Shown here: positions 51,744-61,193 of the stretch, piece by piece
Layout of the letters: every line of letters begins with the position of its first letter
Position numbering within the stretch: the first letter of the stretch is position 1
NCBI GenBank assembly: GCA_965203565.1
Contig: OZ241896.1
Coordinates: forward strand, 2,418,001 to 2,482,000
DNA: 64,000 nt
From: JAAXGX01 sp965203565
GTDB taxonomy: Bacteria; Acidobacteriota; Vicinamibacteria; Vicinamibacterales; UBA8438
Direction: 5' to 3'
Translations under genes and position numbers: made by a program
Notes under the pieces: generated by a model
What the model saw: the letters and a program-made list of their open reading frames with translations, nothing else
What the model was told of the DNA's origin: nothing
The model's database searches: none

Positions 51744-53006
51744 TCAGACCGACGAGAGCCTGTGTCCCAGTTTTTCCTTCTTCGTCCGGAGGTACGATCG
51801 GGCGAACGACGACGCCGACACCTCCAGCGGCACGGTCTCGACCACTGACAACCCGTACCCGTCGAGGCCGACGAACTTGCGCGGGTTGTTGGTGAGCAGC
51901 CGCATCGCCTGCACGCCGAGGTCCCGGAGGATCTGCGCGCCGATTCCGTAGTCGCGCTGGTCGGCCTGGAACCCGAGCCGCTCGTTCGCTTCGACGGTGT
52001 CGAGCCCCTGATCCTGCAGTTCGTAGGCGCGCATCTTGTTGCCGAGCCCGATCCCGCGCCCTTCCTGGTTGAGGTACAGCAGCACGCCGCGCCCCTCGGA
52101 CGCGATCCGCCGCATCGCCGCCTCGAGCTGCCGCCCGCAGTCGCAGCGTGACGAGTGGAAGACTTCGCCCGTCAGGCACCGCGAGTGGACCCGGACCAGG
52201 ATGTCCCGGCCGTCGCCCACCTCCCCCTTGACGATCGCCACGTGCGTCTCGCCGTCGATGACGCTCTCGAAGGAGTACGCCTGGAACAGGCCGTGGTCGG
52301 TCGGCATCCGCGCCGACGCGACCCGCTTGACGAGACGGTCGTTGCGCATGCGGTACTTGATCAGGTCGGCGATCGTGATCATCGCCAGGCCGTGGCGGCG
52401 CGCGACGCGCGAAAGCTGCCGCACCCGCGCCATCGTGCCGTCCCCGTTCATGATCTCGCAGATCACGCCGGCCGGGTGCAGCCCGGCCATCCGCGCGAGG
52501 TCGACCGCGGCCTCGGTCTGTCCGGCGCGGACGAGCACGCCGCCGTTCCGCGCGCGCAGCGGGAACATGTGTCCCGGCCGCACCAGGTCGCCCGGCTTCG
52601 TGGCGGGGTCGATCGCCGCCCGCACCGTCGCGGCGCGGTCCGCAGCCGAGATCCCGGTGCTGGTGACGCCCTTCGCCTCTATCGACACGGTGAAGGCCGT
52701 CTCGTACCGCGACGTGTTCTCGCTGACCATCATCGGGATCCGAAGCTCGTCGAGCCGTTCCGCAGTCATCGGCAGGCAGATCAGGCCGCGGCCGTGGCGC
52801 GCCATGAAGTTGATCGCTTCCGGCGTCACCTTCTCCGCGGCGATCGTCAGGTCGCCTTCGTTCTCGCGGTCCTCGTCGTCGACGACGATGACCATCCGGC
52901 CGTTGCGGATCGCTTCTATCGCCTCGGTCACCGGCGCGAACGGCCCGCGGCGGCCGGCGACCCGGCGCGGTCCCCGCTGCGGCGTCCGTCCCGTCTTCCG
53001 CGTCAC
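51744..53006 (-). CDS. ribBA: DHBP synthase / GTP cyclohydrolase II fusion
   Basis: This 420-residue bifunctional enzyme supplies both precursors of riboflavin. The RibB half makes dihydroxybutanone phosphate from ribulose phosphate (DDEDRENEGDL, RHGRGLICLP, RPGHMFPLRA). The RibA half opens GTP (VRVHSRCLTGEVFHSSRCDCG with three zinc cysteines, YLNQEGRGIGL). Translation starts at the GTG at 53006 with GAGG six bases upstream, three bases after the ribE stop; a TTG two codons earlier is possible. No ribH follows, and the 94 bp before ffh are non-coding. Confidence 0.94.
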   Translation of the reverse strand: MTRKTGRTPQRGPRRVAGRRGPFAPVTEAIEAIRNGRMVIVVDDEDRENEGDLTIAAEKVTPEAINFMARHGRGLICLPMTAERLDELRIPMMVSENTSRYETAFTVSIEAKGVTSTGISAADRAATVRAAIDPATKPGDLVRPGHMFPLRARNGGVLVRAGQTEAAVDLARMAGLHPAGVICEIMNGDGTMARVRQLSRVARRHGLAMITIADLIKYRMRNDRLVKRVASARMPTDHGLFQAYSFESVIDGETHVAIVKGEVGDGRDILVRVHSRCLTGEVFHSSRCDCGRQLEAAMRRIASEGRGVLLYLNQEGRGIGLGNKMRAYELQDQGLDTVEANERLGFQADQRDYGIGAQILRDLGVQAMRLLTNNPRKFVGLDGYGLSVVETVPLEVSASSFARSYLRTKKEKLGHRLSSV

Positions 53007-53008
53007 GA

Positions 53009-53647
53009 TCAACCTCGATCCTCCAGTGTCCGCGGCGTCGATTCGCGCGCCGCCCCGCCCCGGACGTTCTCGACCGCCCGGAGCACGTACTTGCCGATGA
53101 TATCGCATTCGAGATTGACCGCGCCGCCGGCGGCGGCCGCCCGAAGGTTGGTGTGCGCCCAGGTGTGCGGGATCACCTGCGCGTCGAACCGATCGCGGCC
53201 GGGCGCGACCACGGTCAGGCTGACCCCGTCGACCGCAATGGAGCCCTTTTCGACGATCAACGGCCGTAGCCGCGGGGGAAACCGGAAGCGGACCCGGTGG
53301 AAATCGGCCTCGGCTCGGACCTCGTCGATCCGGCCCACCGCATCGACGTGGCCGAGCACGAAGTGCCCGCCCAGCCGGCCGTCGGGCCGCAACGGACGCT
53401 CCAGGTTGACCGGCGCCCCCGCGGTCAGACCGCCCAGCGTCGTCACCTGTGCGGTCTCGGGCGAAACCGCGGCTCCGAACGCACGCGCGTCCGCCCCGAC
53501 CACGGTCAGGCAGACGCCATTGACCGCGACGCTCTCGCCGACGGAAAGCGACGCCGCCAGCCCGCACGCGATCCGCAGGCCGAACCCGGACGGCATCGGG
53601 CTGACGTCCGCGACCGTGCCGACCGCCTCAACCAGTCCGCTGAACAT
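53009..53647 (-). CDS. ribE: Riboflavin synthase alpha chain
   Basis: This 212-residue enzyme dismutates two lumazines to riboflavin. It has the starting MFSGLVEAVGTV and two duplicated lumazine-binding domains, each with the VNGVCLTVV or VDGVSLTVV motif and the GHFVLGHVD and NLECDIIGKYV segments. It overlaps the end of ribD by 20 bases and is followed by ribBA, so the three form a coupled unit. Confidence 0.95.
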   Translation of the reverse strand: MFSGLVEAVGTVADVSPMPSGFGLRIACGLAASLSVGESVAVNGVCLTVVGADARAFGAAVSPETAQVTTLGGLTAGAPVNLERPLRPDGRLGGHFVLGHVDAVGRIDEVRAEADFHRVRFRFPPRLRPLIVEKGSIAVDGVSLTVVAPGRDRFDAQVIPHTWAHTNLRAAAAGGAVNLECDIIGKYVLRAVENVRGGAARESTPRTLEDRG

Positions 53648-54731
53648 ACCCTTCCATCAGCACGTCGGGCCCGTGCATCTCGACGCGGGCGTCGCCGAGC
53701 CGGGCGACCGAGACGTCCGCGTCGAGCCAGGGAACGCCCCGGCGGCCGAGCGCCGCCGGGGCGACGTAGCGCTGGACGCGGTCGACCGCGCCGGCCTCCC
53801 ATGCCGCGCGGTGCACGGTCGGGCCGCCTTCGAGCAGCAACGACGTCACGCCGCGCGCGCCGAGGCGCGTCATCGCCTCGGTGATCGCGCCGGTCTCCAC
53901 CGGCACGAGCTCCGCGCCGGCCGCGCGGAGCCGATCCGCCGCGGCCTCCCTGGCGCGCAGCGTCTCGCCTGTGGTCACGATCAGCACCGGTCCGGCGCTC
54001 AGCGTCCGGAGCACCCGCGACGACGGAGGGGTGCGCAGCCGCCGGTCCAGCACGACGCGCGTGAGCGGCAGCGACCGCGGCGCCGCGCGCGCCGTCAATC
54101 GGGGATCATCGATCAGGATCGTGGCCGACCCGACGCCGACCGCATCCACCTCGGCCCGCACCCGATGCACCGCCGAGGCGGCCGCCCGGCCGGTGATCGC
54201 GGTCCGGGTTCCGGGCCGTATCGCCACCCGCCCGTCGAGGCTCGTCGCGATCTTCATGATGACGAACGGACGCCGCTCGGTCACCCACGTGAAGAAGACC
54301 TCGTTGAGCCTGGCCGCCTCGACCCGCCGTACGCCGACGTCGACCTGCAGGCCGTGCTCCCGGAGGTAGGCGATGCCGGCGCCGTTCACCCGCGGATTCG
54401 GATCGCGGACCGCGACCACGACCCGGCGGACGCCCGCGTCGACGATGCGCGGCGCGCACGGCCCGGTCCGTCCCGAATGCGCGCACGGCTCCAGGTTGCA
54501 GTACAACGTGGCGCGGCGGGCGTTCTCGCCGGCGGCGTCGATCGCACGCGCTTCGGCATGCGCGGCGCCCGCGCGCTCGTGGAACCCGGCGCCGACGATC
54601 TCGCCCCGGTCGGAGACCACCACGGCGCCCACCATCGGATTCGGACTCGTCCGCCCGCGGCCCCGGCGGGCGAGCGCCAGCGCGCGGTCCATCCGGACTT
54701 CGTCGGGACTGGCGCGGACCGTCGCTGTCAT
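53628..54731 (-). CDS. ribD: Bifunctional riboflavin deaminase/reductase
   Basis: This 367-residue enzyme catalyses the second and third steps of riboflavin synthesis. The N-terminal deaminase has zinc ligands in HAEARAID and CNLEPCAHSGRTGPC. The C-terminal reductase has FVIMKIATSLDGRVA, VGSATILIDDPRLTAR and LLLEGGPTVHRAAWEAGAVD. The ATG at 54731 overlaps the ftsY stop by four bases (ATGA), an unusual coupling of vitamin synthesis to protein-targeting genes. Confidence 0.95.
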   Translation of the reverse strand: MTATVRASPDEVRMDRALALARRGRGRTSPNPMVGAVVVSDRGEIVGAGFHERAGAAHAEARAIDAAGENARRATLYCNLEPCAHSGRTGPCAPRIVDAGVRRVVVAVRDPNPRVNGAGIAYLREHGLQVDVGVRRVEAARLNEVFFTWVTERRPFVIMKIATSLDGRVAIRPGTRTAITGRAAASAVHRVRAEVDAVGVGSATILIDDPRLTARAAPRSLPLTRVVLDRRLRTPPSSRVLRTLSAGPVLIVTTGETLRAREAAADRLRAAGAELVPVETGAITEAMTRLGARGVTSLLLEGGPTVHRAAWEAGAVDRVQRYVAPAALGRRGVPWLDADVSVARLGDARVEMHGPDVLMEGYVQRTG

Positions 54732-55651
54732 GGGCGTGCGAACAAGGCGTCCACGTACTCCTCCGCCGAGAACGGAAGCAGGTCGTCCACCGCCTCCCCG
54801 ACGCCGACGTACCGGACGGGGACCCCCAGTTCCGACACCACGGCCACCGCAACGCCGCCCTTCGCAGTGCCGTCGAGCTTGGCCAGCACGACCCCCGTCA
54901 CCGGCACGCGCTCCAGGAACTGCCGGGCCTGGGCCAGACCGTTCTGTCCGACCGTCGCGTCGAGCACCAGCAGCGCCTCGTGCGGCGCCCCTTCGACCGA
55001 CCGGGCCGCCACCCGCGCGATCTTCCCGAGCTCGGCCATCAGGTCGGCGCGGGTATGCAGCCGTCCGGCCGTGTCGACGAGGACGACGTCGCGGTCCCTG
55101 GCTTGCGCGGCCCGGACGGCGTCGAACACGACCGCGGCCGGATCGCCTCCGGCGCGCGCCCGCACCAGATCGACGTCGGCGCGGCCGGCCCATACGGCGA
55201 GCTGCTCGACCGCCGCCGCACGGAAGGTGTCCGCCGCGCAGATCAACGGCCGGCGGCCGTCCCGCCGCAACAGGCGGGCCAGCTTCCCGACCGTGGTCGT
55301 CTTGCCGGCGCCGTTGACGCCGACCACGAGCACCACGTGCGGCGGCGCGCCGGCCGGCGCGATCGGTTTCGGCCGCGACAGAATCTGCAGGATCTCCTGC
55401 CGCACCAGTTCGCGCAGTCCGTGCGGCGCCGGCGCTGCGCCCGCACGCAGCCGGCCGATGATGCGTGCGGCGGCGGCGACTCCGACGTCGGCGCCCAGCA
55501 GCGTCTCCTCGACCGCCTCGATCTGCTCGTGATCGTCGGGCGACGCGCCGGCGATGCCGTCCAGACGTCCGCCGAGCTCGGCCGCGGTCCGCCGGAGCCC
55601 CTCACGCAACCGGCCGAGCAGATTCCGCGCGGCGGCGGCGGAGGGCGTCAT
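54728..55651 (-). CDS. ftsY: Signal recognition particle receptor FtsY
   Basis: This 307-residue SRP-family GTPase is the membrane receptor for Ffh. It has GVNGAGKTTTVGKLARLLR (P-loop), ADTFRAAAVEQL, DTAGRLHTRADLM and AKLDGTAKGG. It is a short form without the acidic N-terminal A domain of E. coli FtsY, so membrane contact relies on the NG domain. It starts at 55651, overlapping the gpsA stop by four bases. The much longer open frame upstream lies in gpsA and is not coding. Confidence 0.95.
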   Translation of the reverse strand: MTPSAAAARNLLGRLREGLRRTAAELGGRLDGIAGASPDDHEQIEAVEETLLGADVGVAAAARIIGRLRAGAAPAPHGLRELVRQEILQILSRPKPIAPAGAPPHVVLVVGVNGAGKTTTVGKLARLLRRDGRRPLICAADTFRAAAVEQLAVWAGRADVDLVRARAGGDPAAVVFDAVRAAQARDRDVVLVDTAGRLHTRADLMAELGKIARVAARSVEGAPHEALLVLDATVGQNGLAQARQFLERVPVTGVVLAKLDGTAKGGVAVAVVSELGVPVRYVGVGEAVDDLLPFSAEEYVDALFARP

Positions 55652-56667
55652 CCGGCGTCCGCCTCGGACCGCTGCCGTCTCAGCATCAACGCCTCCACCG
55701 CGGCCCGCGGCCGCGTCCGCCCCGCCAGGACGTCGGCCATCTGCGACGTGATCGGCAGCTCCACCCCGTGACGCGCGCCGAGGGCCAGCGCGGCGCCGGT
55801 GGTCCGGACGCCTTCCGCCACCACCTGCATCTCGTCCAGGATCTCGCTCAGACGGCGGCCCTTGCCCAGCTCGACGCCGACCGCCCGGTTGCGGCTGAGC
55901 CGTCCGGTGCACGTCAGCACCAGATCGCCCAGACCGGCGAGGCCGGACAGCGTCTCCCGCCGGCCGCCGATCGCCGACGCCAACCGGGAGATCTCGGCCA
56001 AGCCGCGCGTGATCAGGGCGGAACGGGCGTTGTCGCCCAGTCCGAGCGACTCGACGGCGCCGGCGGCGATGGCGATGACGTTCTTCATCGCCCCGCCGAT
56101 CTCGACCCCCGCCACGTCGTCCGTCGCATAGAGGCGGAAATAGCGTGACCGGAACTCGCGTTGAACCGTCGACACCACTTCCGCGCAACGACCGGCGACG
56201 GAGACCGCCGTCGGGGCCTCGCGCGCAAGCTCCACCGAGAAGCTCGGACCGGAGAGCACCGCGATCGGCCGGCCGCCGCCGAGCTCCTGCTCGATCACTT
56301 CCGACATGCGGAGCAGCGTCTCGACCTCCAGTCCCTTGGTCGCGCTGACCACCACCGCTTCGGGCGGCAGGAACGGCCTGATGCGGCGGACGACCTCGCG
56401 CGCGCCGTGCGACGGCACGGCGGACACGACGCACGACGCGCCGCGCAACGCCTCTTCGAGCTCGGCGGTCGGCAGCACCGACTCCGGCAGCACGACGTCC
56501 GCCAGATAGGAGCGATTGACGCGGGTCTCGATCAGCTCCGCAACCAGCTCCGCGTCCCGGGCCCAGAACGCGACCTGCTTGCCGACCCGCGCGAGATGGA
56601 CCGCCAGCGCGGTGCCCCAGCCGCCGCCGCCGATCACCGCGACGCGATGCGTCGACGTCCGGCTCAT
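55648..56667 (-). CDS. gpsA: Glycerol-3-phosphate dehydrogenase [NAD(P)+]
   Basis: This 339-residue enzyme makes sn-glycerol-3-phosphate for phospholipids. It has the dinucleotide-binding motif VIGGGGWGTALAVHLA, VSATKGLE, AVLSGPSFSVELA, and the catalytic-lysine segment GGAMKNVIAIAAGAVESLGLGDNARSAL. It is followed by ftsY and preceded by plsY with four-base overlaps on both sides. plsY uses its product, so the two form a lipid-synthesis pair. Confidence 0.96.
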   Translation of the reverse strand: MSRTSTHRVAVIGGGGWGTALAVHLARVGKQVAFWARDAELVAELIETRVNRSYLADVVLPESVLPTAELEEALRGASCVVSAVPSHGAREVVRRIRPFLPPEAVVVSATKGLEVETLLRMSEVIEQELGGGRPIAVLSGPSFSVELAREAPTAVSVAGRCAEVVSTVQREFRSRYFRLYATDDVAGVEIGGAMKNVIAIAAGAVESLGLGDNARSALITRGLAEISRLASAIGGRRETLSGLAGLGDLVLTCTGRLSRNRAVGVELGKGRRLSEILDEMQVVAEGVRTTGAALALGARHGVELPITSQMADVLAGRTRPRAAVEALMLRRQRSEADAG

Positions 56668-57263
56668 CGCGATTCCTGCGCCCGCTGGCCGATCCGGCGT
56701 TCGCGTCCCGCGCGCAGCCGGGCGACGTTGGAACGGTGGCGGTGGAGCACCAGCGCCGCGACGCCGATCGCGCACGCGACGACCGGGGCCGGCGCCCGGC
56801 TCAGACAGACGGCAAGCGCCAGAACGACCGACGCCGCCATCGATCCCAACGACACGTACCGCGTCGTCCAGACGACGCCGGCGAACGCCGCGACCGCCAG
56901 CCCCGTCGCCGCCGGCGCCTGCACCATGAAGACGCCGCACGCCGTCGCGACCCCCTTCCCGCCCCGAAACCGGAACCAGATCGGAAAGACGTGACCGACG
57001 ACCGCGGCGGCCGCCACCGCCGCCGCCCCGGCGTCGGACACGCCCATGCTCCTGGCGAGCAGCATGGCGGCCGAGCCCTTGCCGACGTCCAGCGCCAGCA
57101 CGGCCGCCGCGGCCGGCGCGGCGGCCGCCCGGAGCACGTTCGCCGCGCCGACGTTGCCGCTGCCCACGCGGCGGAGGTCCCGCCCGCCCACGCGCCGTGT
57201 GACCAGCAGGGCGAACGGCGCCGTTCCGACGACGTATCCCACCAGGACCGGAATCGCGTCCAT
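56664..57263 (-). CDS. plsY: Acyl-phosphate:glycerol-3-phosphate acyltransferase PlsY
   Basis: This 199-residue membrane enzyme adds the first acyl chain to glycerol-3-phosphate. Conserved loops are LRRVGSGNVGAANVLRAA, DVGKGSAAMLLA and FRFRGGKGVATACGVF, between about six membrane segments. It overlaps gpsA by four bases and follows cinA with a 67-bp gap. Confidence 0.94.
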   Translation of the reverse strand: MDAIPVLVGYVVGTAPFALLVTRRVGGRDLRRVGSGNVGAANVLRAAAAPAAAAVLALDVGKGSAAMLLARSMGVSDAGAAAVAAAAVVGHVFPIWFRFRGGKGVATACGVFMVQAPAATGLAVAAFAGVVWTTRYVSLGSMAASVVLALAVCLSRAPAPVVACAIGVAALVLHRHRSNVARLRAGRERRIGQRAQESR

Positions 57264-57330
57264 GACCGAATCATCCTACCGGAGCCGGGCCAGCCGCGGC
57301 GCGCACGCGGCGGCGGCGGCGGCGAAGAGA

Positions 57331-58599
57331 TCACCGCAGCAGCGCGCGGCGCAACAGGTCGAGCGCCGCGTGGGAAGCCTGCCGCTTCACCTGCTCCCGT
57401 TCGCCGGGCAGACGCAGCCGGCGGACGCGCATCGCTCCGTCCGGTCCGGCCAGCGCCACGAACACGGCGCCGACCGGCTTGTCCGGCGCGCCGCCGCCCG
57501 GCCCCGCGACGCCGGTGATGCCCATGCCGTAGTCGGCGCCGCCCCGATCGCGAGCGCCGGTCGCCATCATCCGCGCGACCGGCTCGCTGACGGCGCCGTG
57601 GCGCTCGATCGAACTGCCGTCGACCCCCAGCAGGGCGACCTTCGCGTCGTTGCCGTAGACCACCCAACCGGCGTCGAAGTACGCGGAGCTTCCGGGAACG
57701 TCCGTCAGGCGGGACGCCACGAGCCCGCCCGTGCACGATTCGGCCACCGCGACCCGCCGGCCGCGCTCGCGCAGCAGACGCCCCACCACCTCTTCGAGGC
57801 GCGAGCCGTCGCTGCTCACCAGATCCCGCCCCAGCAGTTCCGCCAACTGGTCCGCCGCCCGGTCCAGGGCGCGGAGGGCGGCGCCCTCGGCCTCGCCGCG
57901 CACGGAGAGGTGCAACTCCACCTGCCCGAGCGAGGCGAGGATGCTCGTCTCGATCGGCACGGGGTCCGAGCGCCAACGCGAATAGACCGGACAGGCGGCC
58001 TCCTCCACGTGCGACTCGGTGCGGCCCGCCACACGGACCACGCGCCGATGGACGCCGTTCCCGCCGGTCAGCGGCGCGATCCGATCCCGCGCCACCCGAT
58101 CGAACATCGGCCCCAGCTCCCGCGGCGGTCCCGGCAGAACGACGCACACGACGCCGGCCTGCTCGATCCACAGCCCGGGCGCCGTCCCGCGCTCATTGGG
58201 AAGCGTCACGGCGCCCCGCGGGACGAGCGCCTGCCGGCGGTTGACGTCAGGCATCGGCGCCCCGCGGGCTTCGAACCGCGAACGGATGGCGCGCGCCAGG
58301 TCCACGTTCTCCTCCAGCGGCATGTCGAAGACCGACGCCACCGCCTCCCGGGTGACGTCGTCGTCCGTCGGACCGAGCCCTCCGGTGATCACGACGACGT
58401 CCGCCTGGGGGATCGCCGCCCGCACCGCCGCGGCCAGATCCTCGCGGTCGTCTCCGACGACGGTCTTGTACCGGACGTCGACTCCCATCTCGTTGAGCTT
58501 GCGCGTTATGGTCAGCGAATTGGTGTCGATCCGCTCCGGGGTGAGCAGCTCCGAACCCGCGGCGACGATCACCGCCCGCGACGCACGCGCTTCGGGCAT
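57331..58599 (-). CDS. cinA: CinA-family protein (competence/damage-inducible)
   Basis: This 422-residue protein has two domains. The N-terminal MoaB-like part carries VIVAAGSELLTPERIDTNS and VVVITGGLGPTDDDVTREA. The C-terminal deamidase part carries VAVAESCTGGLVASRLTDVPGSS, linked to NMN deamidase activity in the pyridine-nucleotide cycle. The ATG at 58599 overlaps the pgpA stop (TGATG). The frame upstream overlaps pgpA and is not used. Confidence 0.92.
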   Translation of the reverse strand: MPEARASRAVIVAAGSELLTPERIDTNSLTITRKLNEMGVDVRYKTVVGDDREDLAAAVRAAIPQADVVVITGGLGPTDDDVTREAVASVFDMPLEENVDLARAIRSRFEARGAPMPDVNRRQALVPRGAVTLPNERGTAPGLWIEQAGVVCVVLPGPPRELGPMFDRVARDRIAPLTGGNGVHRRVVRVAGRTESHVEEAACPVYSRWRSDPVPIETSILASLGQVELHLSVRGEAEGAALRALDRAADQLAELLGRDLVSSDGSRLEEVVGRLLRERGRRVAVAESCTGGLVASRLTDVPGSSAYFDAGWVVYGNDAKVALLGVDGSSIERHGAVSEPVARMMATGARDRGGADYGMGITGVAGPGGGAPDKPVGAVFVALAGPDGAMRVRRLRLPGEREQVKRQASHAALDLLRRALLR

Positions 58600-59066
58600 C
58601 AGGATACGGTGACGGGGCTCGACGCCCATACGAAGAAACGGAGCGCCAGATGCGCGTAGAGTCCGGCGATCACGTCGTCGGCCATGATGCCCCACCCGGC
58701 GCGGAGACGCTCGGCCCGCCGCGCGGGAAACGGTTTGACGACGTCGAAGAAACGGAACGCGAGGAACCCGACGATCGCTTCCGCCCACGTGACCTGCAGC
58801 CCCGCCAGCGTGATCAGCATGCCGGCCACCTCGTCGATGACGACCGCGCCGGGATCGGTCTTCCCGAAGTGGCGCTCGCCCACCGACGACGACCAGACGC
58901 CGGCCGCCAGCACCGCCGCGAGCAGCCAGAACTCGCCCCGTTCGCCGCCGAGCGTCCGTGCGCACCCGTGCAGCAGCAGCCCGGCGAGCGACCCGGCGGT
59001 GCCCGGAGCGGCCGGCGCATGGCCGATCCAGCCGCAGGTTGCGAGGAAGACGCCCGCCTTGCGCAT
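58599..59066 (-). CDS. pgpA: Phosphatidylglycerophosphatase A
   Basis: This 155-residue membrane phosphatase makes phosphatidylglycerol. It has LATCGWIGHAPAAPGTAGSL, VIDEVAGMLITL (a metal-binding acidic pair) and FLAFRFFDVVKPFPARRAE, followed by GWGIMADDVIAGLYAHLAL. It sits upstream of cinA, plsY and gpsA, grouping phospholipid enzymes. Confidence 0.92.
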   Translation of the reverse strand: MRKAGVFLATCGWIGHAPAAPGTAGSLAGLLLHGCARTLGGERGEFWLLAAVLAAGVWSSSVGERHFGKTDPGAVVIDEVAGMLITLAGLQVTWAEAIVGFLAFRFFDVVKPFPARRAERLRAGWGIMADDVIAGLYAHLALRFFVWASSPVTVS

Positions 59067-59076
59067 CGGTCGACCG

Positions 59077-59483
59077 CTACTGCGCCCGCACGACCCGCGT
59101 GTCGGCGAGCAGATCGTGCAGCGCGCGCCGCGACCCGAGCAGCATGCCGGCGAAGCCGACGCCCAGCGGCGCGACGGAAATCGAGCAGGCGGCGGCGCGC
59201 ATCAAGGCGCGCGCCGGAGTGACCGGTGATCCGTCGGTCCGCTCCACGCGCAACCCGACCGCCATCTTCCCGATCGTCTGACCGCCGAACACCGTCAGCG
59301 TGACGACGTATCCCATGTCGAACAGAGTCAGGAAGCCGCCAAGTGCGCGGCCGGAAGCTGGGCGGCGGCGGCGAACGGAAGATCGGCGAGACGCACGGTG
59401 AAGCAGACGGCCGCGGCGTCGATGCCGCCGAGAAGCAACAGATCCAGCACCCCGGCGAGCACGCGCTCTCCGCAATGGCGCAT
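59077..59483 (-). pseudogene. RDD-family membrane protein with a frameshift
   Basis: The start ATG at 59483 leads into the family hallmark MRHCGERVLAGVLDLLLLGG, but this frame ends near 59328 (HLAAS, stop). The second half, from about GGFLTLFDMGYVVTLTVFGGQTIGKMAVGLRV to LLADTRVVRAQ, is in another frame. A single missing base near 59335-59345 would join them to a normal RDD protein of about 135 residues. RDD proteins are small membrane proteins linked to transport or stress. It is either a recent pseudogene or an assembly error. It lies upstream of pgpA on the same strand. Confidence 0.7.
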
Positions 59484-59623
59484 CACCGACCCGGCCGACG
59501 CCCGGCGAGGGCGCGGATCGTCGACGAGGCGGCTGAGCGATCTCCCGGACCGCTCGACCGCGCGCTCCGGCTCCCGCAGGCGGAATCCCTCAGCGAGTCG
59601 TCGCCGTCGTCAATCACCACATT

Positions 59624-59792
59624 GTCCGCCAGCGGAAAAGCTCCCGCTGCATTCGACGGGCGCTGCATCCCAAGCTGAACTGCGTTGTCCGCCGGTTGCG
59701 CATGACCAACATGCCCTCCTCACGCCTTGTCCGCCGGGTGCGGAGTCAGGCGCTGCGAGCGTCTCGGCGCCACGCGGGCTCCTGCACGGCTG
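59624..59792 (+). repeat. Decayed copy 7 of the 158-bp element
   Basis: This copy aligns with the others along its whole length but with many substitutions and small indels: GCTGCATTCGA near 59647, GGTTGCGCATGACCAACATG at 59693-59712, and CCTCCTCACGCCTTGTC at 59715-59731. Terminal repeats are degraded and no target duplication is seen. It appears to be an old insertion just before the ftcD-like gene. Confidence 0.65.
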
Positions 59793-59823
59793 ATACCGTA
59801 TGGTACGACGCGGCGCCACCGCA

Positions 59824-60735
59824 ATGAAACCGCTCCTCGTCGAAGCCGTCCCGAACGTCAGCGAGGGCCGCCGCCGGCCCGTCGTGGACCGGCTCGTCGA
59901 GGCCGCCGCCGGATCCCCGGGCAGCCGGCTGCTCGACTGGTCGTCCGATCCTTCCCACAACCGGACCGTCCTCACGCTCGTCGGCGACCGGACCGGACTC
60001 CTGACGGCGCTGCTGCGCCTCTACGAAGCCGCCGTGGACGCCATCGACATCAGGACGCACCGGGGAGAGCATCCCCGGGTCGGCGCGGTGGACGTGACGC
60101 CGTTCGTCGCGCTCGAGAACGCGTCGATCGCCGACTGCGCGGCCATGGCCCGATCGCTGGGACGCATCGTCGCGGAACGGTTCGGGATCCCCGTGTTCCT
60201 CTACGAGGACGCCGCGGCCCGGCCGGAGCGGCGCGCGCTGGAGGACATACGGCGCGGCCAGCTCGACGGTCTGGCGCGCCGGATGGCGCGCGACGCGGAA
60301 GCGTGGCGTCCCGACTTCGGGCCGCCGACGCCCCACCGGACGGCCGGCGTCTCCATCATCGGGGCCAGATCGATCCTGATTGCGTTCAACGTCAACCTGG
60401 ACACCGGCGACGTGACGGTCGCACGCCGGATCGCCCGAACCGTTCGGGCCCGCAGCGGCGGCCTGCCCCACGTCAAGGCGATCGGCGTCCGCCTGGCCGA
60501 CCGCGACGCCGTGCAGGTGTCCATGAACCTCACGGACTACCGGCGAACGCCGATGCGCCGCGTGTTCGCGGCCGTCGAACGCGAGGCGCGCCGCTGCGGC
60601 GTCCGCGTCGCCGACGCCGAGGTGGTCGGGCTCGCCCCCGCCGACGCCCTGGACGCATCGGCCGCCGACAGCCTCCGCATCCGCCGGTTCCGGCCGGACC
60701 GACTCCTCGACGCGCGGCTCCGGCAACCCGGCTAA
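59824..60735 (+). CDS. ftcD: Glutamate formimidoyltransferase family protein
   Basis: This 303-residue protein moves a formimino group from formiminoglutamate to tetrahydrofolate in histidine breakdown. It has VEAVPNVSEGRR at the N-terminus, SSDPSHNRTVLTLVGDR, HRGEHPRVGAVDVTPFVAL, and the C-terminal half with IAFNVNLDTGDV and VSMNLTDYRRTPM. It lacks the cyclodeaminase domain. The ATG at 59824 fits the family; an upstream GTG-type start is less likely. No other hut gene is nearby. It is the first plus-strand gene after the long minus-strand run. Confidence 0.9.
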   Translation: MKPLLVEAVPNVSEGRRRPVVDRLVEAAAGSPGSRLLDWSSDPSHNRTVLTLVGDRTGLLTALLRLYEAAVDAIDIRTHRGEHPRVGAVDVTPFVALENASIADCAAMARSLGRIVAERFGIPVFLYEDAAARPERRALEDIRRGQLDGLARRMARDAEAWRPDFGPPTPHRTAGVSIIGARSILIAFNVNLDTGDVTVARRIARTVRARSGGLPHVKAIGVRLADRDAVQVSMNLTDYRRTPMRRVFAAVEREARRCGVRVADAEVVGLAPADALDASAADSLRIRRFRPDRLLDARLRQPG

Positions 60736-61193
60736 CCGTCCCCGGCGTCCAGCAATCCCTTCAGCTCGGTCATGAACTCGCCGACGTCCCGGAAGCGCCG
60801 GTAGACCGACGCGAACCGCACGTAGGCCACCTTGTCGAGCGCCTTGAGCTCCTCCATCACCGCGGCGCCGACCTGCGCGGTCGAGATCTCCTTGTCCGGC
60901 CGGTCCTGCAGGACCGATTCGATCTGGCCGGCCACCGCCTCGAGCGCCGACACGCTGACCGGCCGCTTCTCGCACGCCTTGAGCATCCCCGCGATCACCT
61001 TCTGGCGCTCGAACCGCTCGCGGGAGCCGTCCTTCTTGACCACCATGTACGGAATGTCGTCCATCCGCTCGTAGCTGGTGAACCGCCGGCCGCACGTCAG
61101 GCACTCCCGGCGACGGCGTATGACGTCGCCCTCCCTGCTCTCGCGGGAGTCGACCACCTTGTCCTCGACGTGGCCGCAGAAGGGACATTTCAT
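60732..61193 (-). CDS. nrdR: Transcriptional repressor NrdR
   Basis: This 153-residue repressor of ribonucleotide reductase genes has an N-terminal zinc ribbon (CPFCGHVEDKVVDSR and CLTCGRRF) and an ATP-cone domain (VVKKDGSRERFERQKVIAGM) that senses ATP and dATP. The end overlaps the ftcD-like stop by four bases on the opposite strand. The start overlaps the stop of the preceding flippase-like gene (ATGA), so those two are coupled. Confidence 0.95.
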   Translation of the reverse strand: MKCPFCGHVEDKVVDSRESREGDVIRRRRECLTCGRRFTSYERMDDIPYMVVKKDGSRERFERQKVIAGMLKACEKRPVSVSALEAVAGQIESVLQDRPDKEISTAQVGAAVMEELKALDKVAYVRFASVYRRFRDVGEFMTELKGLLDAGDG

